Positions 1-10,260 of a stretch of DNA of 64,000 nucleotides are shown here, piece after piece. The DNA is taken from positions 1,612,001 to 1,676,000 of the forward strand of contig NZ_FXEH01000006.1 of assembly GCF_900176565.1 (NCBI RefSeq), in the 5' to 3' direction. Origin of the DNA: Thalassobacillus devorans (lineage in GTDB: Bacteria > Bacillota > Bacilli > Bacillales > Halobacillaceae). The first letter of the stretch is position 1; every line of letters begins with the position of its first letter. The notes beneath the pieces are model-generated. The model was given only the letters and a program-made list of their open reading frames with translations. It was not told where the DNA came from and searched no databases. The position numbers and the translations under genes were made by a program.

Positions 1-29
1 ATTCCACCTTTCATGAGACAGCCTTCTGA

Positions 30-1166
30 TTAACGTTGGCTATCGATATGTTCTTTTTTCAATTCCAGATGCTCCTCATATGTTTCTGCATAATAGACTT
101 CTCCTTCACTATTAGCCACAAAATACATATAATCCGACTCTTCAGGTTGTAATGCAGCTTCCAGAGAGTTTTTATTGAAATTCGAAATCGGTCCAACTGG
201 CAGCCCTTTTACTTGATAGGTGTTGTAGGGAGAATCCACTTCTAAATCTTTGTTAAGCACTCTGTCTTTGTGCTTGCCTAGTGCATACAAAACAGTAGGG
301 TCTGTCTGTAGTGGCATATCAGCTTCCAGACGGTTATAAAATACACCGGCGATTTTTTTTCGGTCCTCTTCTGTAGGGGCTTCATTCTCGATAAGTGATG
401 CCATAGTTATTGCATCATGAACCGTAGAAATACCCAACTCTTCCAACTCAGACAAGTATGGTAATACATTTTCCTGGGTTCGGGCCAGCATATTCTCTAT
501 AATTTCTTCAACGCTTGGGTTTTCTTCATAAAAGTCATAGGTAGAAGCAAACAAGTATCCTTCTAATGGATTCCGGATATCTTTATTGGTAATGTCTTCT
601 GTCAACAGTTCCGGATATTGTTTCATCAAATCTTCCAAATACTCGGGCTCCTCTGCTTTATCCATAAATTCTTCCGCTGTAAAATCCGTATGTTCTGAAT
701 CGGCAAACCTTTCTGCTATTTGAGTGATTTGTCTTCCTTCGGGTACGGTCACCCGGAATAGCGGTTCCCTTATTACCTTTCCGGTTTTCAATGATTCAGT
801 CAATTGGTCGATTGACATGGATTGGGCAAATTGATATTCACCTGCCTGAAAATCGGATTCATTTTTAAATTTTGTATAAAAACGAAAAATTATCTCATTC
901 TTAATCAAGTCGTTCTCTTTAAGTATACTAGCTATATGAGAAGTCGAAGATCCAAGTGGGATTTCGACAGTGGTTGTTTCTTCCGCTTCCGGGTCCACGG
1001 GCTCTAAAGCTGATTTAATATATAAGTAACCGGCTATTCCAGCGCCAATAAAAACAACTAACAATGTGGTTAAAACGATAGCAACCACTTTACGTACTGT
1101 ACTTGCTTCTTCTCCTCTTTTTTTCACTTGTTTCTGATGTAAATCTTTAAAGTTCGAATCAGACAT
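30..1166 (-). CDS. mltG: Endolytic murein transglycosylase MltG (YceG family)
   Basis: Membrane-anchored lytic transglycosylase that cuts nascent peptidoglycan strands and releases their ends. The 378-residue protein has a short basic cytoplasmic N-terminus, one membrane segment at about residues 23-45, and an outer YceG domain. That domain carries the family core ASLIENEA with the likely catalytic glutamate, followed by GVFYNRL and LQTDPTVLYAL. The open frame continues 46 codons upstream, but I chose the ATG at 1166: it has AAGGAGG eight bases before it and the upstream residues do not look like protein. A TATAAT at 1195-1200 on the minus strand is a possible -10 box without a clear -35. First gene of the window, matching yrrL in B. 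subtilis. Function is secure from the family. Confidence 0.95.
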   Translation of the reverse strand: MSDSNFKDLHQKQVKKRGEEASTVRKVVAIVLTTLLVVFIGAGIAGYLYIKSALEPVDPEAEETTTVEIPLGSSTSHIASILKENDLIKNEIIFRFYTKFKNESDFQAGEYQFAQSMSIDQLTESLKTGKVIREPLFRVTVPEGRQITQIAERFADSEHTDFTAEEFMDKAEEPEYLEDLMKQYPELLTEDITNKDIRNPLEGYLFASTYDFYEENPSVEEIIENMLARTQENVLPYLSELEELGISTVHDAITMASLIENEAPTEEDRKKIAGVFYNRLEADMPLQTDPTVLYALGKHKDRVLNKDLEVDSPYNTYQVKGLPVGPISNFNKNSLEAALQPEESDYMYFVANSEGEVYYAETYEEHLELKKEHIDSQR

Positions 1167-1420
1167 TGGCCATCCTCCTTCATCCATCCGGTACATTATA
1201 CTACAAAAAGTGTCATATTTTCTATGGGTAAATGACAAAAGAGGATGAGTACCCGTGTTGTCTGATACGCAAATGGTTTTGTCTTTTCTACCCTGAATAA
1301 ACAAAAAAGTTACCTCTTTGAAGATACGACACCTTAAGCAGAATGAAAGGAAAATGACCCTATTCGTCTGAGGTCAGCTCGCCGTTAGTGCATATGGAAC
1401 AATCTCAAAGCCATTTACAA

Positions 1421-1465
1421 TAAAAAAGCCTGCCCCGGTAAGCCAATGAGACTTATGGGCAGGCT
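1421..1465 (-). terminator. Terminator of the alaS-ireB-ruvX-yrzB operon
   Basis: Stem AGCCTGCCC/GGGCAGGCT (1427-1435 with 1457-1465), followed on the minus strand by a run of T. It lies just after the DUF1292 gene. The 311-base gap up to the mltG start holds this hairpin, the possible mltG -10 box, and nothing else I can recognise. Confidence 0.85.
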
Positions 1466-1477
1466 ATATGCTTTCTT

Positions 1478-1759
1478 TTATTCTTGCTCTTCTGTGAGCG
1501 TGTTCAATGTTTCTTCTACCATATTCCACTCTTCATCTGTCTCGATTTGATATAAAGCTAAATCATCGTCATCGCCTTCTTTTTCTTCGTAACGGAAAGC
1601 GAACACTTCTACTTCTTCCTCATCTTTTTGTTCCGCTGGGACTACTGCAATATAAGAATGGTTCGTCTCGTCCACATCAAAGGTGAATAACACCTCAAAG
1701 AGATGTTCTTCCCCATTCTCATCAGGGATGATAATACGCTCTTGTTCTTCTAGGGCCAT
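1478..1759 (-). CDS. yrzB: DUF1292 family protein YrzB
   Basis: Very acidic 93-residue protein of the DUF1292 family. The core reads ITIPDENGEEHLFEVLFTF-like, with acidic runs such as DEEEVEVFAF and EGDDDDLALY. No catalytic motif is visible and the family has no established biochemical role. It is the last gene of a tight block alaS-ireB-ruvX-yrzB (15 bases after ruvX), followed directly by a strong terminator. That neighbourhood is conserved across Firmicutes and supports the assignment more than the sequence does. Confidence 0.88.
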   Translation of the reverse strand: MALEEQERIIIPDENGEEHLFEVLFTFDVDETNHSYIAVVPAEQKDEEEVEVFAFRYEEKEGDDDDLALYQIETDEEWNMVEETLNTLTEEQE

Positions 1760-1773
1760 GCTAATCCACTCCT

Positions 1774-2190
1774 TTATTGATTGGCATCCAGATAGCTCTG
1801 TAAGATTATGCTGGCTGCCATCTTATCAATTACTTTCTTTCTCTTTTTTCTGCTGACATCTGCATTTAGTAAAACACGTTCAGCAGCCATGGTGGTCAAA
1901 CGTTCATCCCAGTAAATTATCGGTAATTGGAAGGCTTTTTCTAACTGCTGTCCGAATTCCTTACTGGCTTCACCACGTGGCCCAACCGTTCCATTCATAT
2001 TTTTTGGCAGGCCGATTACTACCTTGGATACTTCATGTTCATCGATGAGTTCCTTTAAAGGGGCAATAGCCGTTTCAAAGTCCGGCTCTGTCCACTTAAT
2101 TGTTGTAATACCCTGGGCAGTCCAGCCTAAACCGTCGGAGATTGCAACTCCGATCGTTTTTTCTCCGACATCTAATCCCATTGTTTTCAT
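1774..2190 (-). CDS. ruvX: Putative pre-16S rRNA nuclease RuvX/YqgF
   Basis: RNase H-fold protein of the YqgF family, linked to maturation of the 16S rRNA 5' end and earlier named a putative Holliday junction resolvase. The 138 residues contain the N-terminal metal-binding [15 protein letters not shown] (Asp7), the [15 protein letters not shown] segment, and [11 protein letters not shown] near residue 97. Length is normal for the family. It abuts ireB (stop and start one base apart) in the alaS operon, as yrrK does in B. subtilis. The enzymatic role is inferred from homologues. Confidence 0.93.
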   Translation of the reverse strand: MKTMGLDVGEKTIGVAISDGLGWTAQGITTIKWTEPDFETAIAPLKELIDEHEVSKVVIGLPKNMNGTVGPRGEASKEFGQQLEKAFQLPIIYWDERLTTMAAERVLLNADVSRKKRKKVIDKMAASIILQSYLDANQ

Positions 2191-2457
2191 TTATTTACCT
2201 TTGTTTCCCTCCAAATAGTATTTCACCAGCTCTTCAATTAATTCATCCCGTTCCATTTTCCTGATTAAGTTCCTGGCATCTTTATGGCGAGGAATATACG
2301 CTGGATCCCCGGAAAGCAGGTAGCCTACTATCTGGTTGATCGGATTATAACCTTTTTCTTTTAACGATTCGTGTACCGAAAGCAGTACAGAACGCACATC
2401 CTGATCAAACGGCTCCTCTGAAAAATTAAATTTCATTGTCTTGTCCATTGAACTCAT
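2191..2457 (-). CDS. ireB: IreB family regulatory phosphoprotein
   Basis: Small (88 residues) DUF965/IreB protein. Its Enterococcus homologue is a substrate of the PASTA-domain Ser/Thr kinase IreK and modulates cephalosporin tolerance. The central block [20 protein letters not shown] is the family signature; Thr7 lies in the N-terminal region that is phosphorylated in the enterococcal protein. I start at the ATG at 2457 (MSSMDKT), preceded by GAGGTG six bases away, rather than five codons upstream. It sits between alaS and ruvX, as in most Bacillales. Confidence 0.92.
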   Translation of the reverse strand: MSSMDKTMKFNFSEEPFDQDVRSVLLSVHESLKEKGYNPINQIVGYLLSGDPAYIPRHKDARNLIRKMERDELIEELVKYYLEGNKGK

Positions 2458-2528
2458 CTTAACACCTCGCACTTTTTATGATTTACTCCATTATATACTT
2501 AATTCAGGAGTTTGAAAAACATCGGGGT

Positions 2529-5156
2529 TTATTGAACATATTCTTTTGCATATTGGAGCGCTTCTTCTATCTTCGATGGATCTTTTCCACCAGCTTGCGC
2601 CATGTCCGGACGACCGCCGCCTCCACCGCCGCAGCGAGCAGCAGCTTCTTTAATCAATTTCCCTGCATGGTAACCATCTTCGATAAGATCCTTGGAAACT
2701 CCTGCAATTAACTGGACTTTTTCCCCATTCGAAGCTGCCAATAGTATGATCCCTGATTCAAGCTTTTGCTTCAGTTCATCCATCATGCTTCTAAGAGCAT
2801 TTGCATCTTTGACATTCACTTGTTTTGCAAGGACAGGAATACCATTGACTTCTTCTACTTCATCCAGAATGGAACTCGCCTCAAGGTTAGAAAGCTTACT
2901 GGCTAACGATTCTTTTTCTCTTTGTTCTGCTTTCAATTCCTGATGTAGTACGTCAATTCGCTCAGGTACCTGCTCCGGTTTTGTCTTCAAACGTGCAGCC
3001 GCTTCCTTAAGAAGCGTTTCTTTACCGTTCATATATTGATAAGCATCTTTTGCAGTAACTGCTTCAATCCTTCTTGTACCAGCACCAATCCCTGTCTCAG
3101 TGACAATCTTGAAGAGGCCGATTTCAGCAGTATTAAGCACATGACAACCTCCGCACAGTTCCATGCTATAGTCTCCTACTTGAACCACACGTACCTCATC
3201 CCCATACTTCTCGCCAAATAAAGCCATCGCACCCTTTTCCTTCGCTTCCTGCAAAGAGTTATACTCGATCTGTACAGGTATCGACTCCCACACTTTCTCA
3301 TTGACGATTTCTTCGATTTGATGCAACTCCTCTTCTGATACAGAACCGAAATGAGAAAAGTCAAAACGGAGCCGATCCGGCGCCACCAAAGAACCAGCCT
3401 GGTTGACATGATTGCCCAGTACATCTTTTAATGCCTGATGAAGCAGGTGTGTAGCTGTATGATTCTTCACGACAAAAGAACGGGCCGAGGCATCCACTAC
3501 AGCTGTCACTGTTGCTCCCTTTTCTAATTTCCCTTCCGTTACTACCACTTCATGCATGTGCTGACCATTCGGTGCTTTTTGTACATTTTTCACTTCCAGG
3601 CTTACTTGATCGCCTTTTATCCATCCTTTGTCAGCGATTTGACCTCCGCTTTCCGCATAAAAAGGAGTACGATCTAAAAAGATATAGGCTGTCTCACCTG
3701 ATTCTGCTGTGTCTGCAAATGATTTTCCTTTAATCATTTCCACGACCTTCGCTTCTACTTCCAGGTTATTATAACCGATAAATTCACTTTCGACTTGAAC
3801 ATCTCCTAGTACACCTTCCTGGATTTGCATGGAGTCGGACTTTTGGCGGGCACTACGAGCGCGCTCCCGCTGCTTTTCCATTTCCTTCTGGAAGCCTTCT
3901 TCATCAATGGTAAACCCTGCTTCTTCCACATATTCTTCTGTTAATTCTTTCGGAAAACCATAGGTGTCGTAGAGACGGAAGACTTCTGTACCTGGAAAGA
4001 CATTATTACCTTGGTTTGTTTCTTCCTTGATAATATCTGATAATATCGAAAGTCCGTCGTTCAGTGTTTCATGGAAACGTTCTTCTTCAGTTTTAATTAC
4101 ATTTTGAATAAATGCCCGCTTTTCATTTACTTCCGGATAGAAATCTATCATAATATCTGCAACTTGTGGAACGAGCTGGTACATGAATGGCTCATGGATT
4201 CCAATTTGCTTTGCATACCTTACTGCACGTCGCAATAAACGTCGCAACACATATCCGCGTCCCTCATTGGAAGGCAGTGCTCCATCACCTACCGCGAACG
4301 CTACAGTACGTATATGATCGGCTATCACTTTGAATGCCACATCATATTCTGTATCCTGCCCATATTTCACGTTAGAGAGCCTTTCTGTTTCCTGGATGAT
4401 CGGCATGAATAAATCCGTTTCAAAGTTAGTAGGTGTATCCTGAATAACACAGACCATCCGCTCTAATCCCATTCCGGTATCAATATTTTTCTTCGGCAAA
4501 GGGGTATACGTGTCGTCGGGATTATGATTGAACTGAGAAAATACAAGGTTCCATATTTCCAGATAGCGTTCATTTTCCCCGCCGGGATATAATTCTGGAT
4601 CACTTGGATCGTTCCCATATTTTTCGCCGCGATCAAAGAAAATTTCTGTATTTGGCCCACTCGGTCCTTCTCCAATATCCCAGAAATTTTCTTCCAATCG
4701 GATGATCCGCTCTTCCGGAAGACCAACTATATCCCTCCAGATGTTAAAAGCTTCATCATCTTCAGGGTGGACTGTGACCGATAGGAGATCTTTATCGAAC
4801 CCGATCCATTCCGGACTGGTAAGAAACTCCCATCCCCATTTAATAGCTTCTTCTTTAAAGTAATCTCCAATTGAGAAATTACCAAGCATTTCGAAGAAAG
4901 TGTGGTGGCGTGCTGTCTTCCCGACATTTTCAATATCGTTTGTGCGGATAGATTTTTGCGCATTGACGATTCTAGGGTTCTCGGGCACCACTCTTCCATC
5001 AAAATACTTCTTCAATGTTGCCACACCGCTATTGATCCATAATAAAGTCGGATCTTCATGCGGGACCAGTGAGGCACTTGGTTCGGTGCGGTGTCCTTTT
5101 TCATTGAAAAAATCCAGATACATTTGGCGTACTTCGGCTGAAGTCAGTTTTTTCAT
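2529..5156 (-). CDS. alaS: Alanine-tRNA ligase
   Basis: Class II aminoacyl-tRNA synthetase that charges tRNA-Ala and edits mischarged serine and glycine. At 875 residues it is full length. N-terminal catalytic domain begins around VRQMYLDFF and includes the [10 protein letters not shown] region near 230. The editing domain has zinc ligands in [10 protein letters not shown] (about residue 563) and CGGCH (about 664). The C-terminal DHHA1/C-Ala domain ends with a glycine-rich stretch, [25 protein letters not shown] precedes the ATG. Expression should be controlled by the T-box leader immediately upstream. The ireB-ruvX-yrzB genes follow in the same direction. Confidence 0.98.
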   Translation of the reverse strand: MKKLTSAEVRQMYLDFFNEKGHRTEPSASLVPHEDPTLLWINSGVATLKKYFDGRVVPENPRIVNAQKSIRTNDIENVGKTARHHTFFEMLGNFSIGDYFKEEAIKWGWEFLTSPEWIGFDKDLLSVTVHPEDDEAFNIWRDIVGLPEERIIRLEENFWDIGEGPSGPNTEIFFDRGEKYGNDPSDPELYPGGENERYLEIWNLVFSQFNHNPDDTYTPLPKKNIDTGMGLERMVCVIQDTPTNFETDLFMPIIQETERLSNVKYGQDTEYDVAFKVIADHIRTVAFAVGDGALPSNEGRGYVLRRLLRRAVRYAKQIGIHEPFMYQLVPQVADIMIDFYPEVNEKRAFIQNVIKTEEERFHETLNDGLSILSDIIKEETNQGNNVFPGTEVFRLYDTYGFPKELTEEYVEEAGFTIDEEGFQKEMEKQRERARSARQKSDSMQIQEGVLGDVQVESEFIGYNNLEVEAKVVEMIKGKSFADTAESGETAYIFLDRTPFYAESGGQIADKGWIKGDQVSLEVKNVQKAPNGQHMHEVVVTEGKLEKGATVTAVVDASARSFVVKNHTATHLLHQALKDVLGNHVNQAGSLVAPDRLRFDFSHFGSVSEEELHQIEEIVNEKVWESIPVQIEYNSLQEAKEKGAMALFGEKYGDEVRVVQVGDYSMELCGGCHVLNTAEIGLFKIVTETGIGAGTRRIEAVTAKDAYQYMNGKETLLKEAAARLKTKPEQVPERIDVLHQELKAEQREKESLASKLSNLEASSILDEVEEVNGIPVLAKQVNVKDANALRSMMDELKQKLESGIILLAASNGEKVQLIAGVSKDLIEDGYHAGKLIKEAAARCGGGGGGRPDMAQAGGKDPSKIEEALQYAKEYVQ

Positions 5157-5330
5157 CTTTTCATTCCTCCTGAATTATTCTCGTAGCAACTAAAGTGTAA
5201 ATATTGATTAACCATCTGCAAATGCGTGGGAAGAGCTGGGATACAGCTTGTTCCGCATAAGTATTTATAGAGAATATGTGATGGTTTTTTAAATTTCGGG
5301 TGTTACCTTTCCTTGATAATACAAAAGAAT

Positions 5331-5584
5331 AAAAAAACCGTCCCTGCTCTTATTGAGCAGGGACGGGGTATCATTTCCGCGGTACCACCCTGATTATGGA
5401 GTATATCTCCATCACCTTGGACGCTGGTAACGGTGCGTGGCCGGCGGGTTTTAACCGCACTCGGGAATAGCTTCTGCAGCCCTTCATCCAGGATCTCTCT
5501 CAGCCAAGGAAATCCCTCTCTTAAAGAATGGTCTGCTGCATACTCAGTTCCGTCAACATATTCCATAAAAAATTGATTTTGATA
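5331..5584 (-). promoter_or_regulatory. T-box riboswitch leader of alaS
   Basis: The transcribed leader carries the T-box AGGGTGGTACCGCGG (5377-5391) directly before an intrinsic terminator with stem CCGTCCCTGCTC/GAGCAGGGACGG (5338-5366) and a run of T to 5331. Uncharged tRNA-Ala should pair with the leader and stabilise the antiterminator. The 5' end is set by the promoter at 5591-5619. I could not identify the specifier codon with certainty. An 87-codon frame over the leader is not a gene. Confidence 0.95.
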
Positions 5585-5590
5585 TGCGTT

Positions 5591-5619
5591 ATTATAGATA
5601 ACTATCCAGTAGTTGTCAA
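5591..5619 (-). promoter_or_regulatory. SigmaA promoter of the alaS T-box operon
   Basis: Perfect consensus on the minus strand: TTGACA (5614-5619), 17-base spacer, TATAAT (5591-5596). Start is expected near 5584. The -35 box overlaps the last codons of the upstream gene yrrI. Confidence 0.92.
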
Positions 5620-6677
5620 TGCGGAGCCTTTGCTCTCCATATGTGTTCTGCTATCGCCTTGATACAGGTTAGGATCGGGACAGCCAGAATCATGCCCAGT
5701 ATGCCGGCCGCCTCTTCTCCGACAAGTAAAGCAAGGATGATAAGTATCGGGTGTATATGGATGCTTTTACCTACTATATATGGGGATAACAGGTTTCCTT
5801 CAATAACCTGGACAACGATAATTGTAATAAGCACATAGACTACCATTTTTACAGATGTAGTAAGTGCTATGATAACAGCGGGAAAAGCGCCAATCAGGGG
5901 GCCAAAGTAAGGAATAATATTGGTAGCCCCGACTACCACGCCCAAAAGCAGTGGATAATTTATTCCAATCAGCCAAAACCCAATAAAAGAAAGGCATCCA
6001 ACGAACAAACAGACAATAAATTGCCCTCGTATATAGCCACCTAACGAAATGCTTATATCATGCACCAGTGTCTTGCCTTCGAAATGAAACCGTTTTGGTG
6101 TCAATTTCTTACATGCCTCTTTAATCCGTTCGATATCCTTAAGAAAATAAAATGTCAAAACAGGAATGACAGCAGCCACTACTAGTACATCCATGATACC
6201 AGTGAAGCTCGCAATTAGCATTGTCACCCGTTCGTTCGTCCAGGTTTCCAGCTGATACAAAATCTCGGTCAACTGATCATGAAAGCTTTCCGGCAAATCA
6301 GATGTTTGCTGATAGATTTGTGAAATCAGGTTTCGGTAACCTTCAGCAAATTCAGGAATTTGAGCATTCAGGTCTCTTAATTGGTTGATTAATCTCGGTA
6401 TACCTTTATATAACCCGTAACCCACTCCTGCAAAAAACAGGAAGAAGATTACAAGAATTGCTGCCCAGCGCGGCAGATGGCGTTCGTGCAATTTCTCAAC
6501 GACCGGATGGAGCAGAAATGCTATAAAACCTGCAATTAGAAAAGGTATAAGAACCTTCCATACGCCCACCAACATCCCCTTATAATAAGGAAACAACTTT
6601 GCCAGCAAAAATAAACTTAATAGAATAAAGATCAGCAGCACAAATCGGTATAATGCGCGTCTGATTTTCTCTTCCAT
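5616..6677 (-). CDS. yrrI: AI-2E family transporter YrrI
   Basis: 353-residue polytopic membrane protein of the AI-2E/PerM family. The N-terminus has two hydrophobic hairpins, then a soluble central loop (about 90-150), then the conserved C-terminal membrane part with GATNIIPYFGPLIGAFP and a final helix near IPILTCIKAI. Family members include proposed AI-2 exporters and sodium/proton antiporters, so the substrate here is unknown. The gene begins two bases after the small zinc-ribbon gene and is probably cotranscribed with it. Its end overlaps the -35 box of the alaS promoter. Confidence 0.88.
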   Translation of the reverse strand: MEEKIRRALYRFVLLIFILLSLFLLAKLFPYYKGMLVGVWKVLIPFLIAGFIAFLLHPVVEKLHERHLPRWAAILVIFFLFFAGVGYGLYKGIPRLINQLRDLNAQIPEFAEGYRNLISQIYQQTSDLPESFHDQLTEILYQLETWTNERVTMLIASFTGIMDVLVVAAVIPVLTFYFLKDIERIKEACKKLTPKRFHFEGKTLVHDISISLGGYIRGQFIVCLFVGCLSFIGFWLIGINYPLLLGVVVGATNIIPYFGPLIGAFPAVIIALTTSVKMVVYVLITIIVVQVIEGNLLSPYIVGKSIHIHPILIILALLVGEEAAGILGMILAVPILTCIKAIAEHIWRAKAPH

Positions 6678-6679
6678 CT

Positions 6680-6856
6680 TTATTCTGCTTCCTGGAAGAA
6701 CAAGTCATTCAAAGAACTTAAGCTGCCGTCTTCTTCGATCTGATGGACATTCATTCTGCCATTTTCATAGGATAGTTCAATATAGCAATTCCAACAATAG
6801 TACTGATTAGTGCCGACTTTTCCGATATCTTTCCGTTGACAGTTAGGGCAAATCAA
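6680..6856 (-). CDS. Small zinc-ribbon protein upstream of yrrI
   Basis: 58-codon gene with a TTG start at 6856, preceded by AAAAAGGAG eight bases away. The protein begins MICPNCQRKDIG and continues QYYCWNCYIEL, giving two CxxC pairs (Cys3/Cys6 and Cys20/Cys23) that should bind one zinc. The tail is acidic, EEDGSLSSLNDLF. It ends two bases before yrrI, so the two genes form a transcription unit. A small protein occurs at the same place in other Bacillaceae, but I do not recognise a tested function. Confidence 0.75.
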   Translation of the reverse strand: MICPNCQRKDIGKVGTNQYYCWNCYIELSYENGRMNVHQIEEDGSLSSLNDLFFQEAE

Positions 6857-7023
6857 GAGAAAAACTCCTTTTTAGCCCCTATCATGTCCCGCCAAAGCTC
6901 TGTTTATACATGGTAATCCTCTATTTAGAACTGTTTTTATTGATTACTATATTCAACAAGAGGACCGAAAAGTCGAAGACTTGATTTCAAGATATTAAGG
7001 GTTCTTTACCATAGTAGCGTCAG

Positions 7024-7145
7024 GGCTGATTGGGAAATTCCGACACTCCAGTGGGATGAACATGAGCGGTGAGATCCCGGAAGGCGAAGCCTGAGGAAGC
7101 TCATCACATGCCCTCGGAAAGCGATCCGTTTTTCCAGCCATCATA
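7024..7145. repeat. Bacillaceae small dispersed repeat (non-coding)
   Basis: This segment, with CTCCAGTGGGATGAACATGA, GATCCCGGAAGGCGAAGCC, TGAGGAAGCTCATCACATGC and CTCGGAAAGCG in order, has the layout of a short GC-rich repeat common between genes in many Bacillaceae. Ends GGCTGATTGGGAAA and TTTTTCCAGCC can pair. It occupies most of the 377-base gene-free gap between recD2 and the zinc-ribbon gene. It has no frame and I see no second copy in the window. Identification is from memory of the pattern, not from a search. Confidence 0.65.
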
Positions 7146-7233
7146 ATCACTAGCTAACGTCTCGAAACTGAGTCTTCAGCGATTGGGAGCTTATCTGTGA
7201 AATTTATAGTTGGAAATACAGGTTGTTGTCCTT

Positions 7234-9549
7234 TTACATAAAGTCATAGGGTGAGATTTCTTCTTCTTCCTCATCGGAAATTGGTGTGGCACTGTTTTCT
7301 GTTAATTTCTCTTTCAAATAAGTATTACGCAGGTTGGTGTCTTCTGTTTTGACGCCTTCGAGGAATGCTTGCTTATCACCACAAATAATCAGCGATTGTT
7401 TGCTTCTTGTAATCGCCGTATATAATAGGTTTTTACGAAGCATACGTCGGTAGCTTCTTACTACTGGCATTATGACAATAGAAAATTCTGACCCTTGCGA
7501 TTTATGAATCGAAGTACAGTAAGCAAGTGTGATATTAGATAAATCTTTCTTAGGATAGACTACTTCTTTTCCATCAAAATCAATCACTACCTGTTCCACC
7601 TGATCAACATTTTCATCTTCCCTGAAAATCGCGACAATTTCGCCAATGTCTCCATTATAAACACCGTCTTCCGGTTGATTGACAAGCTGAATCACTTTAT
7701 CACCGGTCCGATAGACGAGGTCTTTGAATTTAATATCCCTTTTCTGTTTACTAGGCGGATTGACTAACCATTGGATTTCTTCATTTAGTTTATTGATACC
7801 TACATGCGTCCGATACATTGGTGCAAGTACCTGGATTTCACGACGTTCAATCCCCTTATCCATTGCCCGTTTAACTATTTGTGTTACAACATCTACTAAT
7901 TGATTCTCCCCAGCATCGATAAAAGTGAAATCCTGTTCTTTTCGCAATGATTGGAGAGTACAGCTGTCATTTTTTATTTCATGAGCCATCTGAATGATAC
8001 GTGACCCTTCCTTTTGCCGGTAAACTTCCTGCAGTTGGACAAATGGGAGCTGCTGCGAAGCTAGTAAATCAGTCAATACCTGGCCGGGCCCAACGGATGG
8101 AAGCTGATCCTCATCCCCTACCACTAAAACTTGCATGTCTGAAGGGATAGCACGAAATAATTGGTTGGCAAGCCAAATATCTACCATAGAAAATTCATCT
8201 ACGATCAGAAGTTTCCCCTCCAGCTGATTATTTTGATTTTTTTCAAAGGAATGCTTGCCATCCCACCCCAGCAGCCTATGAACCGTCCTGGCAGGCAATC
8301 CTGTGGATTCGGTCATTCGTTTAGCAGCTCTTCCGGTGGGGGCAGTCAATACAAACGGAAAAGGCTGATCCTGATCATAATCTTCCGGGTTAAGAGACAG
8401 TTCATTTAATTCTGCGTAGGCACGGATAATCCCCTTAATAACCGTAGTCTTTCCAGTACCAGGTCCCCCGGTCAAAATCATCACTTTTGATTGTAATGCT
8501 TTTTCTATCGCCTGAAATTGATCCTGTCCATAGCTGAGTGCTTCTTCTTCTTCCACCTTACCTATGATCTTTAATAATTCCGCTTGCGTGTAATCAGCAT
8601 CCACATCTTTTGCTATAATTCTTTCTAATTGGTGGCAGAATCCATTTTCTGCATGGAATAAAGAAGGAAGGTAAACACGGTCCGTTTCGATACGGACAAT
8701 GCCTTCTTCTCCCATTTGTATTAACTGCTGGGACAGGTTTTCAAAAGAGATCGCCTGCTGACTGCCGTTCAAGAGACGATCGACACTTTCTAATACTTCA
8801 CGAGTCGGCAAATAAACGTGTCCCGTCTGGTAACTTTGCTGCAAAATATAAAGACACGCCGCCCGTATTCGTGTCGGGTGGTCGAAAGGCACTTCATTCA
8901 CTCGTGCCACTTCATCTGCCCGATGAAAACCAAATCCCTCTACATGGAATACAAGCTGATAGGGATCTTCCTGTAGAATAGGCAAGCTTTCCTCTTTGAA
9001 GACCTCGTAGATTTTCTGAGCCATTTTCAATCCGAACCCGTATTTTGACACGTGTATTACCACATGTTCAAACCCCTGATGTTCCTTTAATGCATGATAA
9101 AGGCGGTCTGCCTGTTCTTTTTTCATGCCAGGGATGTCATCTAATACGGATTTATCATTTAAAATTGCTGTGACAGCCTGATTACCAAGCTGTTGATAAA
9201 TTTTTTCTGCTGTTTTTTTGCCAATACCCTGGAACAAGTCACTGGATAAATAAGCAATCAATCCATCTTTTGATTCTGGAAGCACCCGACGATAAAAGTC
9301 TATCTGGTATTGCTTGCCAAACTTAGGATGCTGTTGTATTTTTCCTTGGAAGATGTAGCTTTCTCCTTCTTCTAAGGGAGAAAAATGACCTTTGATGACA
9401 ACATCCTTTTCTTCGAGTGGCTCATTTGTGTCTTTAATACGGACGGAAGCAATGGAAAAATGCTCGGAATCATTATGAAAGATCATCCGATTCAACTTAC
9501 CTTTAATATAACCCGCCTCAATCTGCTGTTTCTCTTCACTTGTTTCCAT
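7234..9549 (-). CDS. recD2: ATP-dependent 5'-3' DNA helicase RecD2
   Basis: SF1B helicase of the RecD2 type (without RecBC partners), acting in repair and replication-fork maintenance. 771 residues: N-terminal OB-like region (QGKIQQHPKFGKQYQIDF), helix-hairpin-helix repeats (GIGKKTAEKIYQQLG), Walker A GGPGTGKTTVIKG near 365, Walker B LIVDEFSMVD near 448, motif III VVGDEDQLPSVGPG, and C-terminal YCTSIHKSQGSEF and TAITRSKQ. Length and domain order match Bacillus YrrC. The ATG follows AGGAGAAGACGG; the yrrB gene lies 31 bases upstream. Confidence 0.95.
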   Translation of the reverse strand: METSEEKQQIEAGYIKGKLNRMIFHNDSEHFSIASVRIKDTNEPLEEKDVVIKGHFSPLEEGESYIFQGKIQQHPKFGKQYQIDFYRRVLPESKDGLIAYLSSDLFQGIGKKTAEKIYQQLGNQAVTAILNDKSVLDDIPGMKKEQADRLYHALKEHQGFEHVVIHVSKYGFGLKMAQKIYEVFKEESLPILQEDPYQLVFHVEGFGFHRADEVARVNEVPFDHPTRIRAACLYILQQSYQTGHVYLPTREVLESVDRLLNGSQQAISFENLSQQLIQMGEEGIVRIETDRVYLPSLFHAENGFCHQLERIIAKDVDADYTQAELLKIIGKVEEEEALSYGQDQFQAIEKALQSKVMILTGGPGTGKTTVIKGIIRAYAELNELSLNPEDYDQDQPFPFVLTAPTGRAAKRMTESTGLPARTVHRLLGWDGKHSFEKNQNNQLEGKLLIVDEFSMVDIWLANQLFRAIPSDMQVLVVGDEDQLPSVGPGQVLTDLLASQQLPFVQLQEVYRQKEGSRIIQMAHEIKNDSCTLQSLRKEQDFTFIDAGENQLVDVVTQIVKRAMDKGIERREIQVLAPMYRTHVGINKLNEEIQWLVNPPSKQKRDIKFKDLVYRTGDKVIQLVNQPEDGVYNGDIGEIVAIFREDENVDQVEQVVIDFDGKEVVYPKKDLSNITLAYCTSIHKSQGSEFSIVIMPVVRSYRRMLRKNLLYTAITRSKQSLIICGDKQAFLEGVKTEDTNLRNTYLKEKLTENSATPISDEEEEEISPYDFM

Positions 9550-9580
9550 TGCTATCCGTCTTCTCCTTTCCTGCCCAGCT

Positions 9581-10240
9581 TTAGTTATCTAACAGATTTT
9601 CTAACTGTTTTTTTCCATTAGCCGCAAGCATGTGCTCCGGCTGGATCTCTAATGCTTTGTTGAAATGCTTAAGGGCTGTATCAGCATCTTCTTTATATAA
9701 GGCTATAACGCCAAGGTTGTAATGAGCATCACTATGATTTGCTTCTAATTGTAGCACATGATTCATCTGATTTTCGGCATGTTCGATATCTTCATTTTGA
9801 GCGAGACATAGCCCATATTGGAATTGGATATCAATATCATCTTCATCCATTTCAGCCGCTGTCATCAGGTAAGGTAACGCCAGGCGCTGATGGTCCTGAT
9901 GCATGAAAGTCATCCCCATCATGAAATGCACATCAGCTTCATTTAAGCCTTCTTCAATCGCCCGCAGAAATTGTTCTTGAGCACGTGCATAGTCCTCCTG
10001 GTCATAGAAAGTATTCCCTAACCCATAATACGCAGTAGCGGCATGACTGTCTTTTTCAATTGCTCGTTCAAAAAAACGCTGGGCACGCTCGTAATCTTTC
10101 ATATGCAGTAATAGATTGCCAAAATTGATATAACCCAATGGTTCCTCAGGATTTTCATCGATCGTCTCCGTAAACCATTTGGCTGCCTGCTCGTAATTAT
10201 GCTCTTTCATCTCTTCGATACCTTTAGCTAGTTTATCCAT
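9581..10240 (-). CDS. yrrB: Tetratricopeptide repeat protein YrrB
   Basis: 219-residue protein made almost wholly of about six TPR units. Examples are EPLGYINFGNLLLHMKDYE, ATAYYGLGNTFYDQEDYA, and SDAHYNLGVIALYKEDAD. Such proteins are scaffolds; the B. subtilis homologue lies next to mnmA and recD2 as here. The open frame extends 30 codons upstream through the mnmA terminator; I use the ATG at 10240, preceded by AAAGGGG. No signal peptide, so probably cytoplasmic. The binding partner is unknown. Confidence 0.9.
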   Translation of the reverse strand: MDKLAKGIEEMKEHNYEQAAKWFTETIDENPEEPLGYINFGNLLLHMKDYERAQRFFERAIEKDSHAATAYYGLGNTFYDQEDYARAQEQFLRAIEEGLNEADVHFMMGMTFMHQDHQRLALPYLMTAAEMDEDDIDIQFQYGLCLAQNEDIEHAENQMNHVLQLEANHSDAHYNLGVIALYKEDADTALKHFNKALEIQPEHMLAANGKKQLENLLDN

Positions 10241-10260
10241 GTTTATCCCCTTTCTTTCCA

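Noticed and set aside
5303..5566. 87-codon frame over the alaS leader
   Set aside because: It covers the T-box and terminator of the alaS leader; no protein-like composition and no reason to be translated.
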